Shown here: piece after piece, positions 9,650-18,483 of the stretch
Layout of the letters: every line of letters begins with the position of its first letter
Numbering within the stretch: the first letter of the stretch is position 1
DNA from: Flavobacterium sediminis
Lineage (GTDB): Bacteria; Bacteroidota; Bacteroidia; Flavobacteriales; Flavobacteriaceae
NCBI RefSeq assembly: GCF_003148385.1
Contig: NZ_CP029463.1
Span: forward strand, 744,001-808,000
Reading direction: 5' to 3'
DNA length: 64,000 bases
Notes under the pieces: generated by a model
What the model was told of the DNA's origin: nothing
Database searches by the model: none
The model's input: the letters and a program-made list of their open reading frames with translations, nothing else
Program-made: the position numbers and the translations under genes

Positions 9650-10836
9650 TTATTTTAATTGTAAGATAGTTTCATAAAGGTTACGGTATTCTGAAACTTT
9701 ATCTTTTATGTCAAACCTTTTTTGAACATCATCAGTAATAACTTGCAGGTCAAACGATTGAGACAAAGCTTTAGCTATGGCTTTAGCCAATTCATTTGCT
9801 GTAAAATCTTTTGCCAAAATACCGTTCTCTCCTTCCTTGATGATATCAATACTTCCTCCTGTAGGGAAAGAAACAACGGGTAATCCGCAGGCTAAGGCTT
9901 CTATGGTCACTTGTCCGAATGCCTCTTCTATTGACGACATGATAAAAAGATCTGCAGCCGAATATAAAAGCGCTAAAAGTCTTTCATCCTGTATTTCTCC
10001 TAAACTGATGATATCCGTGTTCCAAGATTCGCCTTTACCGAATGTAACTACTTGTATATCGCTTCGCTTCTGTTGAATTGTATTCAATGCCTCCTGTGCC
10101 AGATCGGCTCCTTTTCTTTTGTTCTGTAGCGAATCTGCCCAAGCAGTAGTAATTTTTTTTCGATCGGTAAATTAAAAACCGATCTGGACCAGTCTTTATT
10201 ATACGGTTTAAAAACCTGTAAATCTACTCCGTTATGAATGACTTTTTTAGGAAAAGAACCGATCACATCACTGGCTTCTGCTTTTTGTTTTACCCAATCG
10301 GAGATACAGACCATCGTAAGATTTGCTCCGGAAAGTGCTTTCTTTCTGATGCTTTTGTTATGTTCTATTAAAGGCTTTAACGCCTCAAAAGGAAAATCTT
10401 TTTCGTAGTGATTACCGCCTCCGCAAGCATACAGATCGGCCATTCTCCAAACTACTGGCTTCGTATTCTTTGCAAAAAAGGTTGTTTCGTCTAAAAATGT
10501 CGAAACCCAGTTCAACTGAATAATATCAGCTTCCTGATACAAAGGGTGCTGTGTTATATCGTACTTTGAATCGGGATAGGAAAAAATCTCTATCTGATCG
10601 CGGAACTTCTTTAAGATATCTTGTTTAGGGAAAAATTTTCTTTTTAGCTTTTCAATAATTTTTTCTGAAAATGACTTCTTCGGATGTGGAAATTGATAGG
10701 TTTCTTTTACTTCTTTAGTTTTTTTCAAATACAAGACCTTGGAATCAATTCCTTGTTCCAAAAGACCTAAATGAATTCTTCTACACGCTGTAGCTGCTCC
10801 TCCTTTGTCGTATGTATTAATGTGTAAAATTTTCAT
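9650..10836 (-). pseudogene. GT4 family glycosyltransferase, broken by a frameshift near 10137
   Basis: Two adjacent frames form one GT4 enzyme of about 395 residues. The 5' part (10084-10836) holds the N-terminal acceptor domain (ILHINTYDKGGAATACRR, then VIHNGVDLQVFKP, which normally leads into the donor domain) and stops shortly after KLLLLG. The 3' part (9650-10087) holds the rest of the donor domain, with SSIEEAFGQVTIEALACG including the GT4 E-x7-E. Around 10125-10140 the second frame reads ADSLQNKRKGADLAQEALN directly after LLLLG. Restoring one base in the short G run (CTTGGGCAG on the minus strand) would rejoin the protein. It may be a genuine inactivation, phase variation or a sequencing error; the run has only three bases, so slippage is not especially likely. 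Confidence 0.85.
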
Positions 10837-12064
10837 CTAAAAGCAAATTATAATACCTCAACAATTTGTGATATAAAACCTTAGAATCAAAATGTTCTGC
10901 TACGAAAGCTCTTCCTTTTTTTCCCATTTCCATTCTCAAAGGTTCGTTTTGGATTAAAGTTTCTAACTTTTTTACAAAGCTATGAATATCCTTTTCTTTA
11001 ACAACAAAACCGGTAACATTATCAACGAGTCCATATTTCATTCCGCCTGCGTCAGAGACCACCACCGGAACTTGCATTGCTTGTGCTTCCTGTATTACCA
11101 GCCCTTGATTTTCTGCTCTTTTTGTTTCTTCCTCAGTGATTCCCGGCAATAAAAATACAGCCGTTTTTCGCAGATGAGCCACTATTTGTTCCTGACTTAT
11201 AGCTCCCAATAAAGAAATATTTTGTTCTAAACCGTAATTATGGATCAGATCTTTAAGTTTTTTCTGTAGAGGTCCTTCTCCCACAATACTCAAATGAATA
11301 TTATGTCCTTTTTTAACTAATTCGTTTACTATTTCGACTGCTAAATCAGGTGCTTTGAAATTGACCAGTCTTCCGCAGAAGAGTATTTCAAAAGGCTCTT
11401 TCCGAACGATTGTCTCAGCTGTTTTGAATTTATTGACATCTAATCCTACAGGCAACAACTTGAATCTGGAATCGATTGTTGTTGTTTTCTCTAAAACAGC
11501 TAAGGTATATTCTGAATTATAGGTGATTAAATTCATTTTCTCGAACAGCAATTTATAGTTTTGCTTGTATCTTTCGATATTCTGAGGAATGATATCCGAA
11601 CCGTGAAATGAAACAGCCAATTTTGATTTCGGGAAAAAACCATCTTTCCTTAATCCGGTAACAAACACTCCGACAGAAGCAAAATGAGCATGAATAACAT
11701 CAAAATCTTCACCTAAAAACCACTGGTTTCTGTAAAAAGTATGCAATGACACAGCTTGTGTTTTGTAACGAAAAATATTTAATGCCTTTATGACTTTACT
11801 TACCTTATATCGCTTGCTGTTTTTTAAGAGGTATTTAATAAAAAATGTAAAGCGGGTTATTTTACGTTTCGGTTCTTTTATCAGGTAATGTACTTTGTCC
11901 AGTAAATGGTATTGACGGATTGCTTCATGGCAATTTTCCGTTTCTCCTTTGGTCAGGGACAAAATCGTAACATCATGTCCACCATCAATTAATGAGGTGA
12001 TCTGATTGACAATGAATGTTTCTGTTAACACGGGAAACTTATTTACGACAATGGCAATTCTCAT
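10817..12064 (-). CDS. GT4 family glycosyltransferase (WcaL/colanic-acid type)
   Basis: A 415-residue retaining GT4 glycosyltransferase with two Rossmann-like domains. The N-terminal domain begins RIAIVVNKFPVLTETFI, the signature of colanic-acid WcaL-like enzymes, and contains VIHAHFAS and SFHGSDI. The donor domain has LFCGRLVNFKAPDLAVE (about 230-246) and the E-x7-E motif in TKRAENQGLVIQEAQAMQV (about 315-333). Length is normal for the family. Its ATG overlaps the stop of the preceding GT2 gene by 4 bases (ATGA). Soluble or membrane-associated on the cytoplasmic face; the sugar is unknown. Confidence 0.9.
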   Translation of the reverse strand: MRIAIVVNKFPVLTETFIVNQITSLIDGGHDVTILSLTKGETENCHEAIRQYHLLDKVHYLIKEPKRKITRFTFFIKYLLKNSKRYKVSKVIKALNIFRYKTQAVSLHTFYRNQWFLGEDFDVIHAHFASVGVFVTGLRKDGFFPKSKLAVSFHGSDIIPQNIERYKQNYKLLFEKMNLITYNSEYTLAVLEKTTTIDSRFKLLPVGLDVNKFKTAETIVRKEPFEILFCGRLVNFKAPDLAVEIVNELVKKGHNIHLSIVGEGPLQKKLKDLIHNYGLEQNISLLGAISQEQIVAHLRKTAVFLLPGITEEETKRAENQGLVIQEAQAMQVPVVVSDAGGMKYGLVDNVTGFVVKEKDIHSFVKKLETLIQNEPLRMEMGKKGRAFVAEHFDSKVLYHKLLRYYNLLLDENFTH

Positions 12065-13023
12065 CTTCTGAACTTCTTTAGTAATTTCTCTCTTGTTCTA
12101 TGAACCTCAAAAAACTTTTTAATATAGCTATAATAAGATGTTGAACGCAATTTTACTGCATAAAATTCTTTACTGAACAATTTAGAGATACTATTGTTCT
12201 TAAACCATCGTTCGTACAAAACTGCTGCCTCTTCTTTTTGATCGGCTTTATACGTTGTGTTCAGATAGTCCCTTATCGTTTTTTCTTCAGAGCATCGAAT
12301 AAATATCTTTTGATAGTTTCGCTGATTGCGGGTTACGTTTCTGTGAAATCTGAAAGAGTTAAGCGGTTCATTATAAAACCCAACTTTAGCTTGTTGCAGC
12401 AGGCGAATCCAGAAATACCAGTCGCCACAAATTCGCATTTTTAAAAAACCGCTGTTCATTACTGCTTCTTTCAACAAGGTCTTTTTAAACAGCACTGCGC
12501 TTGCATTGGGTATCACACACTTTACCTTCAGGTATTTTTCAACGAATTCATACCCTTCGATTATAAAGCTATTACGCCATACGTTAGGCGTAAAATTTTC
12601 GGTGTAACCGATCCGGTTTTCTACAAAGTTCCCTTCTTCATCCACATCATTTGACTGACTGTAAATCAAATCAGGTGTTTCATTATTTTCTTTACTAAAG
12701 TTCAGTAGTTTTTCCAAGAAAGTATAATCAGCATAATCATCGCTTTCTGCTATCCATATCCATTCGCCTTTTGCCAATTCAAATCCTTTTTGCCATTGTT
12801 TAAACGGACTTCCTGTATTGACTTCATTAACTGTAAAGTGTGCTACTTTTTCATTCCTACTGTACTTGTTCAATACTTCAACACTATTATCTGTACTGCA
12901 ATCGTCTAACAATATCACTTCAAAATCCTGAAAGGTCTGGTTAAATATACTATCTAACCTTTTCTCCAAAAAAGAGGCGTGATTATAATTCGGAACTAAT
13001 ATGGAAACTTTAGGGCTGGGCAT
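12061..13023 (-). CDS. GT2 family glycosyltransferase
   Basis: A 320-residue GT2 enzyme: VSILVPNYNH at the N-terminus, ILLDDCSTDNS (37-47), and the metal-binding motif IAESDDYAD (91-99). The acceptor half includes ICGDWYFWIRL, where GDW is a common variant of the GT2 EDW base. The C-terminal 60 residues are basic and may lie against the membrane. Start and upstream stop share one base (TAATG), so translation is probably coupled. Specificity unknown. Confidence 0.9.
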   Translation of the reverse strand: MPSPKVSILVPNYNHASFLEKRLDSIFNQTFQDFEVILLDDCSTDNSVEVLNKYSRNEKVAHFTVNEVNTGSPFKQWQKGFELAKGEWIWIAESDDYADYTFLEKLLNFSKENNETPDLIYSQSNDVDEEGNFVENRIGYTENFTPNVWRNSFIIEGYEFVEKYLKVKCVIPNASAVLFKKTLLKEAVMNSGFLKMRICGDWYFWIRLLQQAKVGFYNEPLNSFRFHRNVTRNQRNYQKIFIRCSEEKTIRDYLNTTYKADQKEEAAVLYERWFKNNSISKLFSKEFYAVKLRSTSYYSYIKKFFEVHRTREKLLKKFRR

Positions 13024-13901
13024 TACTTTAATCTTTTTAACATTCGGATTACTTTCTTTAGTACTTTCCCGAAAAAATTATATCGCAAGAAAAAGTTCTT
13101 TCTATAATATGGATGTATTTGCCAGAAGTAGTTCTTATAAACAATTCTTCTGATCTGTTCTGATTCGTCAACGGCTTTTCTCTGATTAACGGCTGTTGCC
13201 TGCTGGTCATGCAGCCGGAACGTTACAAGTTCTTTATCGACAAAGGCGATATGATACTTTTTAAAGATACGAAACCAATATTCATAGTCCAGTATTTGTT
13301 TCAGTCGGGTATCAAAATATCCTACTTTTTCAAAACACTCTTTACGGATCAATACTGCGGTCGGTTCGCCTATTTTGTTTACCGGCGACTGTAACAGGTT
13401 CTCATCATTCAGCAGTTTTCTACCAGTAATTATCCTGTTTTTTTCAAAATCCGCGCTTTTCCAGGTTTGGTGTAAACTTCCGCTTCTTTCCAACCATTCA
13501 ATATGTTGAGGATTGGTTTTGTCATGAATAAACTTTCGCTTACAAAACACTAATCCTATTGCCTTATCCTGTAATGCTAAATGGACCATTTCTTCAATGC
13601 AGGTTGGTTCTAAAAGGTCGTCCTGAAAAAGGAATTTGATAAATTCTCCGTTTGCTTTTTTGACACTGTTGTTCCAATTGGCCCCGATCCCTTGCGGTTC
13701 ATGCTGATAAATAAAAACAGGAAAATTTACTGAAGTCTTAAAACGTTCAACAATATTTCGAGAGTTATCTTTAGAATTGTCGTCACTGATCACTACCTCA
13801 ATATTAGAATAGGTTTGTTCTTTTATACTGTGCAGTGCTTCTTCTAAATATTTCTCTCCGTTATAAATCGGCAAACAAACGGATACTAGCGGCTTTTCCA
13901 T
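13023..13901 (-). CDS. GT2 family glycosyltransferase
   Basis: A 292-residue GT2 enzyme with VSVCLPIYNGEKYL at the N-terminus, VISDDNSKD (37-45), GANWNNSV and LFQDDLLE (91-98). The acceptor side has QILDYEYWFRI, with DYE in place of the common EDW base. The last 25 residues are very basic (RKNFFLRYNFFGKVLKKV), suiting contact with the inner membrane. It overlaps the upstream GT2 gene by 16 bases and the downstream one by a single base. Specificity unknown. Confidence 0.9.
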   Translation of the reverse strand: MEKPLVSVCLPIYNGEKYLEEALHSIKEQTYSNIEVVISDDNSKDNSRNIVERFKTSVNFPVFIYQHEPQGIGANWNNSVKKANGEFIKFLFQDDLLEPTCIEEMVHLALQDKAIGLVFCKRKFIHDKTNPQHIEWLERSGSLHQTWKSADFEKNRIITGRKLLNDENLLQSPVNKIGEPTAVLIRKECFEKVGYFDTRLKQILDYEYWFRIFKKYHIAFVDKELVTFRLHDQQATAVNQRKAVDESEQIRRIVYKNYFWQIHPYYRKNFFLRYNFFGKVLKKVIRMLKRLK

Positions 13902-14899
13902 ATTTTCTTTTTCACTTGTTTGAACAATTTTGTAATCAGATGTTTTGTGGCTACGTTGTCAACATGGTTTTCTTTTTCTTTCTCTAACAAGCGGTCTTTT
14001 TCCTGAATTATTTCCTGTAAAGATTCATAAACTACTTGTTGTACTTCAGGTGTTGTGGTCAATTTCTTTAAATCATCGACTGTTATATTTTCATAAAAGC
14101 GAAGTAGAAAAAGTCGGATTCGCTCTAACAATGCCTGAACAACTTTTTTATTTTCTTCCATGCTTTCGATAATCAAAGCATGGGCATAAGCTGTCCTGAA
14201 ATTTTTAGGGTAAGCAGATTGTGTACTCCAAACCCCGCTTCCGGCTCTGTAAACCGACATGACATCATTAAGTTTTATCATTTTGCCGTAATTTGTTACG
14301 AGCATATAAATAAAAAAATCGCCTACAGGTGTTTTCCAGAAACTTTCCGGAAAGGTTTCAATTACATTCTTAAATAGTACGGAAGGTGCATGAATATAAT
14401 TCCCATATCTTGCAAAATCTTCTTGCATTTGATAGTTCTCAGGAACCTTTGTTATATAATCCGCTACTAATTCCCCGTCGGGTTTTAAAATCTTTACCTC
14501 ATGGAAGCAAAGAACATATTCCTGATTATTCTCTAAAAAATCGACTTGTTTTTGAAGTTTATACGGATCTGTCCAATAATCATCTCCTTCACAAATGGCT
14601 ATATACTTCCCTTTGACTCTGGGAAAATTAAAACGTGGATTCATACCTCCGCCAAACTTAGACCGCTGGTTCTCTGTTTGTAATAAAGGTTTGAAAACAT
14701 CAGGGTGCTTATCTGCATATTCCCTTATGATATTGGCTGTATTATCAGTGGAAGCATCATCATGAATTACAATCTCAAACGGAAAGTTTGTTTTTTGCAT
14801 CAAAAAACCATCTAGAGCCTGTTTAACATATTTTTCGTGATTATACGTTAAACAGCATATACTGACCATCGGTATTTCATGAGGATTCTCCTTTTCCAT
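13886..14899 (-). CDS. GT2 family glycosyltransferase
   Basis: A 337-residue GT2 enzyme of the Bacteroidota subgroup with VSICCLTYNHEKYVKQALDG at the N-terminus, VIHDDASTDNT (44-54) and the DxD-equivalent ICEGDDYWTDPYKLQKQ (102-118). The FGGGMNPRFNFPRVKGKYIA stretch before the acidic motif is typical of this subgroup. A Lys/Glu-rich helix forms the C-terminus (about 295-337). It sits six bases after the sulfotransferase gene upstream. Donor sugar unknown. Confidence 0.9.
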   Translation of the reverse strand: MEKENPHEIPMVSICCLTYNHEKYVKQALDGFLMQKTNFPFEIVIHDDASTDNTANIIREYADKHPDVFKPLLQTENQRSKFGGGMNPRFNFPRVKGKYIAICEGDDYWTDPYKLQKQVDFLENNQEYVLCFHEVKILKPDGELVADYITKVPENYQMQEDFARYGNYIHAPSVLFKNVIETFPESFWKTPVGDFFIYMLVTNYGKMIKLNDVMSVYRAGSGVWSTQSAYPKNFRTAYAHALIIESMEENKKVVQALLERIRLFLLRFYENITVDDLKKLTTTPEVQQVVYESLQEIIQEKDRLLEKEKENHVDNVATKHLITKLFKQVKKKIWKSR

Positions 14900-14904
14900 C
14901 TTAG

Positions 14905-15885
14905 TTACAGTTCTTGAATTTCAGTAAATTTTTTATACCATTTTTCCCGTTTTCTTTTTTCTTCGTCATCGATCAATTGATATTCCGCTTTTTCATGTCG
15001 CTCTTCTCTTTGTAATAAAGGTTCTATTACGTCAAATTCTTCGGCTGAAAGGACAGGAAACTCAAACGGATAATTTAAAGCCTCCATCTCGTGTTGGCAC
15101 ACATATTCTATGAACTGAATTTGTTCTTTGGTCAGCGACTTTAAATATTTCTTCGAATTGTCTTTAATAATCGATTTATCTAAATTTTTCCAGTTATCTG
15201 TTTGTACTGCATTTTCTCTGGAAATTTTATTTTTGTGGTAATCTACCATTGTGGTTTCATACGCAATATCCAGAAAATTACAGATTTTTTGCAATTCTGC
15301 ATCTTGGTTTAATATGAGGTCTTCGTATTTCACCAACAAAATTTTGTCGGGAAATTGCTTAAAAAGCTTTAAGGTTTCTGATTGGTTTTTTGCCCAAACT
15401 CTTGCAGAACGAACAATATCGCCTCTATGAACCGGAGATTTACTCCATGACAATGCCATATCTCTCGGGTCTCTGACTAACCAGATAAATTTTGCATCAT
15501 CAAAACCTTGCACTACAGCGTTAAAAAAATCATAGGTTCTGACTTCTTTTACAAAAACTTTTGTTTTATGATGTGCTTTCGCTTCTTTCTCATAAATATA
15601 GCGAACCACATTTGCAAGGGTTCTGGGAGCTACGCTCTTTAATTCTTCTTTACTAAAATCTGATTTCCAGACTCCTATTTTACAATAAAAAAAATCGTGT
15701 ATATCTTTAATAAATGCATCCCAGTTAGCTTCTTCTTCCAGATTCCCGTATTTATCCATAACCGGATCAAAAACACGAAGCAAATGCGGTGGTGTTGGCC
15801 CGCAATAAAGGGAATGATTATCAATTAACTTTGTAATCAAATTGCTTCCGGAACGCTCAGAACTTATTAAAAAGTCGAATTTCAT
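14905..15885 (-). CDS. Sulfotransferase family protein (first of a pair)
   Basis: A 326-residue PAPS-dependent sulfotransferase, predicted to move a sulfuryl group from PAPS to a sugar hydroxyl. The 5'-phosphosulfate loop is at the extreme N-terminus (SSERSGSNLITKL, about residues 7-19). The 3'-phosphate site is FIWLVRDPRDMALSW (about 138-152), with the RDPRD form seen in true sulfotransferases. No signal peptide or transmembrane helix is seen, so it should act in the cytoplasm before export. The C-terminal 50 residues are highly charged. Its ATG overlaps the stop of the next sulfotransferase by 4 bases. Two such genes in the Wzm/Wzt operon, plus the PAPS genes at 40545-44528, support sulfation of a glycan. 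The target residue is unknown. Confidence 0.85.
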   Translation of the reverse strand: MKFDFLISSERSGSNLITKLIDNHSLYCGPTPPHLLRVFDPVMDKYGNLEEEANWDAFIKDIHDFFYCKIGVWKSDFSKEELKSVAPRTLANVVRYIYEKEAKAHHKTKVFVKEVRTYDFFNAVVQGFDDAKFIWLVRDPRDMALSWSKSPVHRGDIVRSARVWAKNQSETLKLFKQFPDKILLVKYEDLILNQDAELQKICNFLDIAYETTMVDYHKNKISRENAVQTDNWKNLDKSIIKDNSKKYLKSLTKEQIQFIEYVCQHEMEALNYPFEFPVLSAEEFDVIEPLLQREERHEKAEYQLIDDEEKRKREKWYKKFTEIQEL

Positions 15886-16694
15886 AAATGTAAAAATTTT
15901 TCTAAAGGTGTATTTTCTAAATCTGTGGTTATTGCTTTTACGATTTGTCGGTCTAAACTATCTTCCCACTGATTATCGAGTTTTTTGGTTTTAAAAACAC
16001 TGTATGCGTCTGTATTGTTGACTTGTTTTGCCTGAGACATAAAACGCTCTGTTTCTTCTGTAAATGGTATTTCGCAAAAATGAAAAATATCTTTTACTGT
16101 CGTTACTGTATCTGTCAATAAATCATCATAGTCGACCAATTTAAAACGTGAAGGGTATTTTTTCTCTAAGGTTAAAAAGAGATCTGTTACTTCTTTCCAT
16201 TTTTCAAAGCCATTAAATTCTTCCGGTTTGTCCATATTTTTTTTGGGTGCAAACTGCCATTCTTCCGATTCATCCCAACCCAAATCTTTTCTGAATTCTT
16301 TAGGTGCCAACAACCAAGAGGCAATTACTGCCAACGGGTTTCTGACCAAGCCTATTACCTTCACTTCTTTATCCTTCTCTAAAAGGTTTGCTACGATGTT
16401 ATGATACCTGACTTCTTTGTAAACCACATGCGTAATAATGTCATTTTTTTTTAACTCAGGAATTAACTTTTTTTCTTTTGCTTCTTTCTGATTGATAAAA
16501 TCATCATTTGTAAGCAATAATTCCTGATAAAAAGCAGCAATTTCTTCTTTTGATGAATCTTCTTTAAGATATCCTTTCAGTGCATACGAAAACAAGGGCT
16601 GATAGGCATATTTCACATTAGGATTGCTATTGAAAATTTGCCCTAGCCATGTAGAACCTGACCTAGGCACGCTATGTATGGCGATACGCTTCAT
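15882..16694 (-). CDS. Sulfotransferase family protein (second of a pair)
   Basis: A 270-residue sulfotransferase distinct from its neighbour. The 5'-phosphosulfate loop SVPRSGSTWLGQIF covers residues 8-21, and the 3'-phosphate site is VIGLVRNPLAVIASWL, so the Arg-Asn-Pro form replaces RDP. Length and motif spacing fit a compact bacterial sulfotransferase. It is more different from the first copy than a recent duplicate would be, so the two probably modify different positions or sugars. Coupled to both neighbours by overlaps of 4 bases or less. Cytoplasmic, no membrane segment. Confidence 0.85.
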   Translation of the reverse strand: MKRIAIHSVPRSGSTWLGQIFNSNPNVKYAYQPLFSYALKGYLKEDSSKEEIAAFYQELLLTNDDFINQKEAKEKKLIPELKKNDIITHVVYKEVRYHNIVANLLEKDKEVKVIGLVRNPLAVIASWLLAPKEFRKDLGWDESEEWQFAPKKNMDKPEEFNGFEKWKEVTDLFLTLEKKYPSRFKLVDYDDLLTDTVTTVKDIFHFCEIPFTEETERFMSQAKQVNNTDAYSVFKTKKLDNQWEDSLDRQIVKAITTDLENTPLEKFLHL

Positions 16695-17410
16695 TAAATC
16701 AATGTATATTGAGTTAACATTTGTTTTATTTCTTCTTTGCTATTGAACATCATTACATCTATTATAGAAAGCCACGGAACAAAATCGTTGTCGAATTGTT
16801 TGTATTGAATTGTACTATCCGATTTTATAAAACTTAGTTCCACTCCGTTTTGTTCAAAGTATTCTTTGTCATACAGTTCTTTTCCTCCAATAACATTGAT
16901 ATACATTGACTTTCCTGATCTTTTAGTCATCTCAATTAATCTGTCTGCTCTTCCCATCCCTAAAGTATCACTAAATTCAACAGAACTGACGGTAAGTTTT
17001 GTATCGATATCTAAATAGCCCAACACACTGGATATGCTCTTTTTGCACATCTCGGCAATATATTGATTTTCTCCGTTTAATCCTTCTTTTACTACTGCAA
17101 AAGCTTCTTTAAAATAGGGTGCTTTTATATAGGATTGCTCAATCTTTTTCAGGAACTTTTGTTTGTCTTTCTCAGTAAAATTAGCCTCAATTTCATTTAT
17201 TCGGGAAAAAGAACTGATTTTTTTACAGGATATCGTAAACGTATGATCTTCTTCTTTTAACAATATCCTGTTTCTGTTGATCCATCCTCCTTTTATAAAA
17301 TTCACATCATCATACAGCACAAAAACATCAACAGCGTTAATAAGCTGAAAATACCCGATATAGGGAAATACATAAGGTTGCATTACCGCTATTGCATCCG
17401 TATTAGCCAT
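16694..17410 (-). CDS. WbqC-like family protein
   Basis: A 238-residue member of the WbqC family. Recognisable features are the N-terminal VMQPYVFPYIGYFQLINAVD, then YDDVNFIKGGWINRNRILL and, in the C-terminal half, MYINVIGGKELYD and SIIDVMMFNS. The family is found in O-antigen and capsule loci, often beside DegT aminotransferases, but its biochemical role is not established to my knowledge; an acyl or amino-acid transfer step on an amino sugar is a reasonable guess only. Here it overlaps the aminotransferase gene by 8 bases and is followed by the sulfotransferases. No membrane segment. Confidence 0.85.
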   Translation of the reverse strand: MANTDAIAVMQPYVFPYIGYFQLINAVDVFVLYDDVNFIKGGWINRNRILLKEEDHTFTISCKKISSFSRINEIEANFTEKDKQKFLKKIEQSYIKAPYFKEAFAVVKEGLNGENQYIAEMCKKSISSVLGYLDIDTKLTVSSVEFSDTLGMGRADRLIEMTKRSGKSMYINVIGGKELYDKEYFEQNGVELSFIKSDSTIQYKQFDNDFVPWLSIIDVMMFNSKEEIKQMLTQYTLI

Positions 17411-18473
17411 TACTGATTGTTTTTGAGATATTCTCTACTATACGCTTATCCAGTCCGACATACAATGGCAAACACAATATCCTTTTACTGATGCTCTCAC
17501 TTATCTCACATTTTTGTTCTTTTAGATAAGGCAACGTATTTAAACTAGGATAAAAATAACGTCTCGGAAAGATCTGTTGGCTGTTCAATATTTCTTTTAC
17601 TTTCAGCAATTCTTCTTCCGTTTCAAAAATTACCGGATAATAATGATAGTTCCATTCTGTATTTTCTCTTATTTTGAGCTTTCGAACAGGTGAATCTTTC
17701 AGGTATTCATCGTAAAAACCCACTACTTCTTTTCGTCCTTTAAAGATCTCATCCAAATGCCCGAAAACTGCTAAACCCATGGCTGCCTGTAATTCACTCA
17801 TCTTTGCATTCGTCCCTAATCCTAAAAATTCTTCTTGATTTTTATGTCCGAAATTATGATGGTAGTATATTTTGTGATGTAATTCTTTATTATTGGTAAT
17901 CCAACAACCGCCTTCGCCTGTGTGAAATATTTTGGTTGCGTGAAAACTGCACGTACTTACATCTCCATAGTCAAAAATACTTTTTCCCTTATAATTCACC
18001 CCGAAACAATGAGCTGCATCATAAATTACTTTTAAATTATGTTTGCGGGCTATTTGCTCAATAACTTCCACATTGCACGGATTCCCGAATACATGTGTTG
18101 CCAGAATAGCTGACGTGTCATTTGTTATGGCTGCCTCGATCAGAGTTTCATCAATCGTTAAATAGTCCGGATGAATGTCTACAAAAACCGGCTTGCAATT
18201 TTCCCAGACTATAGAACTGGTTGTAGCAACATAGCTAAAGGGCGTTGTGATAATCTCTCCTTTTAATTCCATTGCTTTTATAGCAATTTGTAAAGGCAAA
18301 GTTCCGTTAGTAGTTAAAGTCAGGTTGTCAACACCTAAGTAAGCTATCAGTTTTTCTTCCAACTCTTTTACCAGTTGCCCTCTGTTGGTCAGCCACTTTG
18401 CATCCCATGCTCTTTGTAAAAAAGATCGGTATTCTTCTATAGGAGGCAGATATGTTTGGGTTACGTTAATCAT
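17403..18473 (-). CDS. DegT/DnrJ/EryC1/StrS sugar aminotransferase
   Basis: A 356-residue PLP-dependent aminotransferase that should transfer an amino group to a nucleotide-linked keto sugar. The PLP lysine is K181 in SFHATKIFHTGEGG, and the pyridine-N aspartate is in YDAAHCFG (D152). N-terminal TNGTLPLQIAIKA and TTPFSYVATT match the family. Length is normal. It is the third gene of the operon, 10 bases after Wzt, and overlaps the WbqC gene. No 4,6-dehydratase is encoded in this operon, so its keto-sugar substrate must come from elsewhere, perhaps from the PglF-like enzyme at 24685-26613 (inference). Confidence 0.9.
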   Translation of the reverse strand: MINVTQTYLPPIEEYRSFLQRAWDAKWLTNRGQLVKELEEKLIAYLGVDNLTLTTNGTLPLQIAIKAMELKGEIITTPFSYVATTSSIVWENCKPVFVDIHPDYLTIDETLIEAAITNDTSAILATHVFGNPCNVEVIEQIARKHNLKVIYDAAHCFGVNYKGKSIFDYGDVSTCSFHATKIFHTGEGGCWITNNKELHHKIYYHHNFGHKNQEEFLGLGTNAKMSELQAAMGLAVFGHLDEIFKGRKEVVGFYDEYLKDSPVRKLKIRENTEWNYHYYPVIFETEEELLKVKEILNSQQIFPRRYFYPSLNTLPYLKEQKCEISESISKRILCLPLYVGLDKRIVENISKTISNG

Positions 18474-18483
18474 ACATGTTTTT

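Noticed and set aside
9650..10836. Two separate small glycosyltransferase genes
   Set aside because: Neither half is a complete GT4; together they make one normal-length enzyme after correcting one base.
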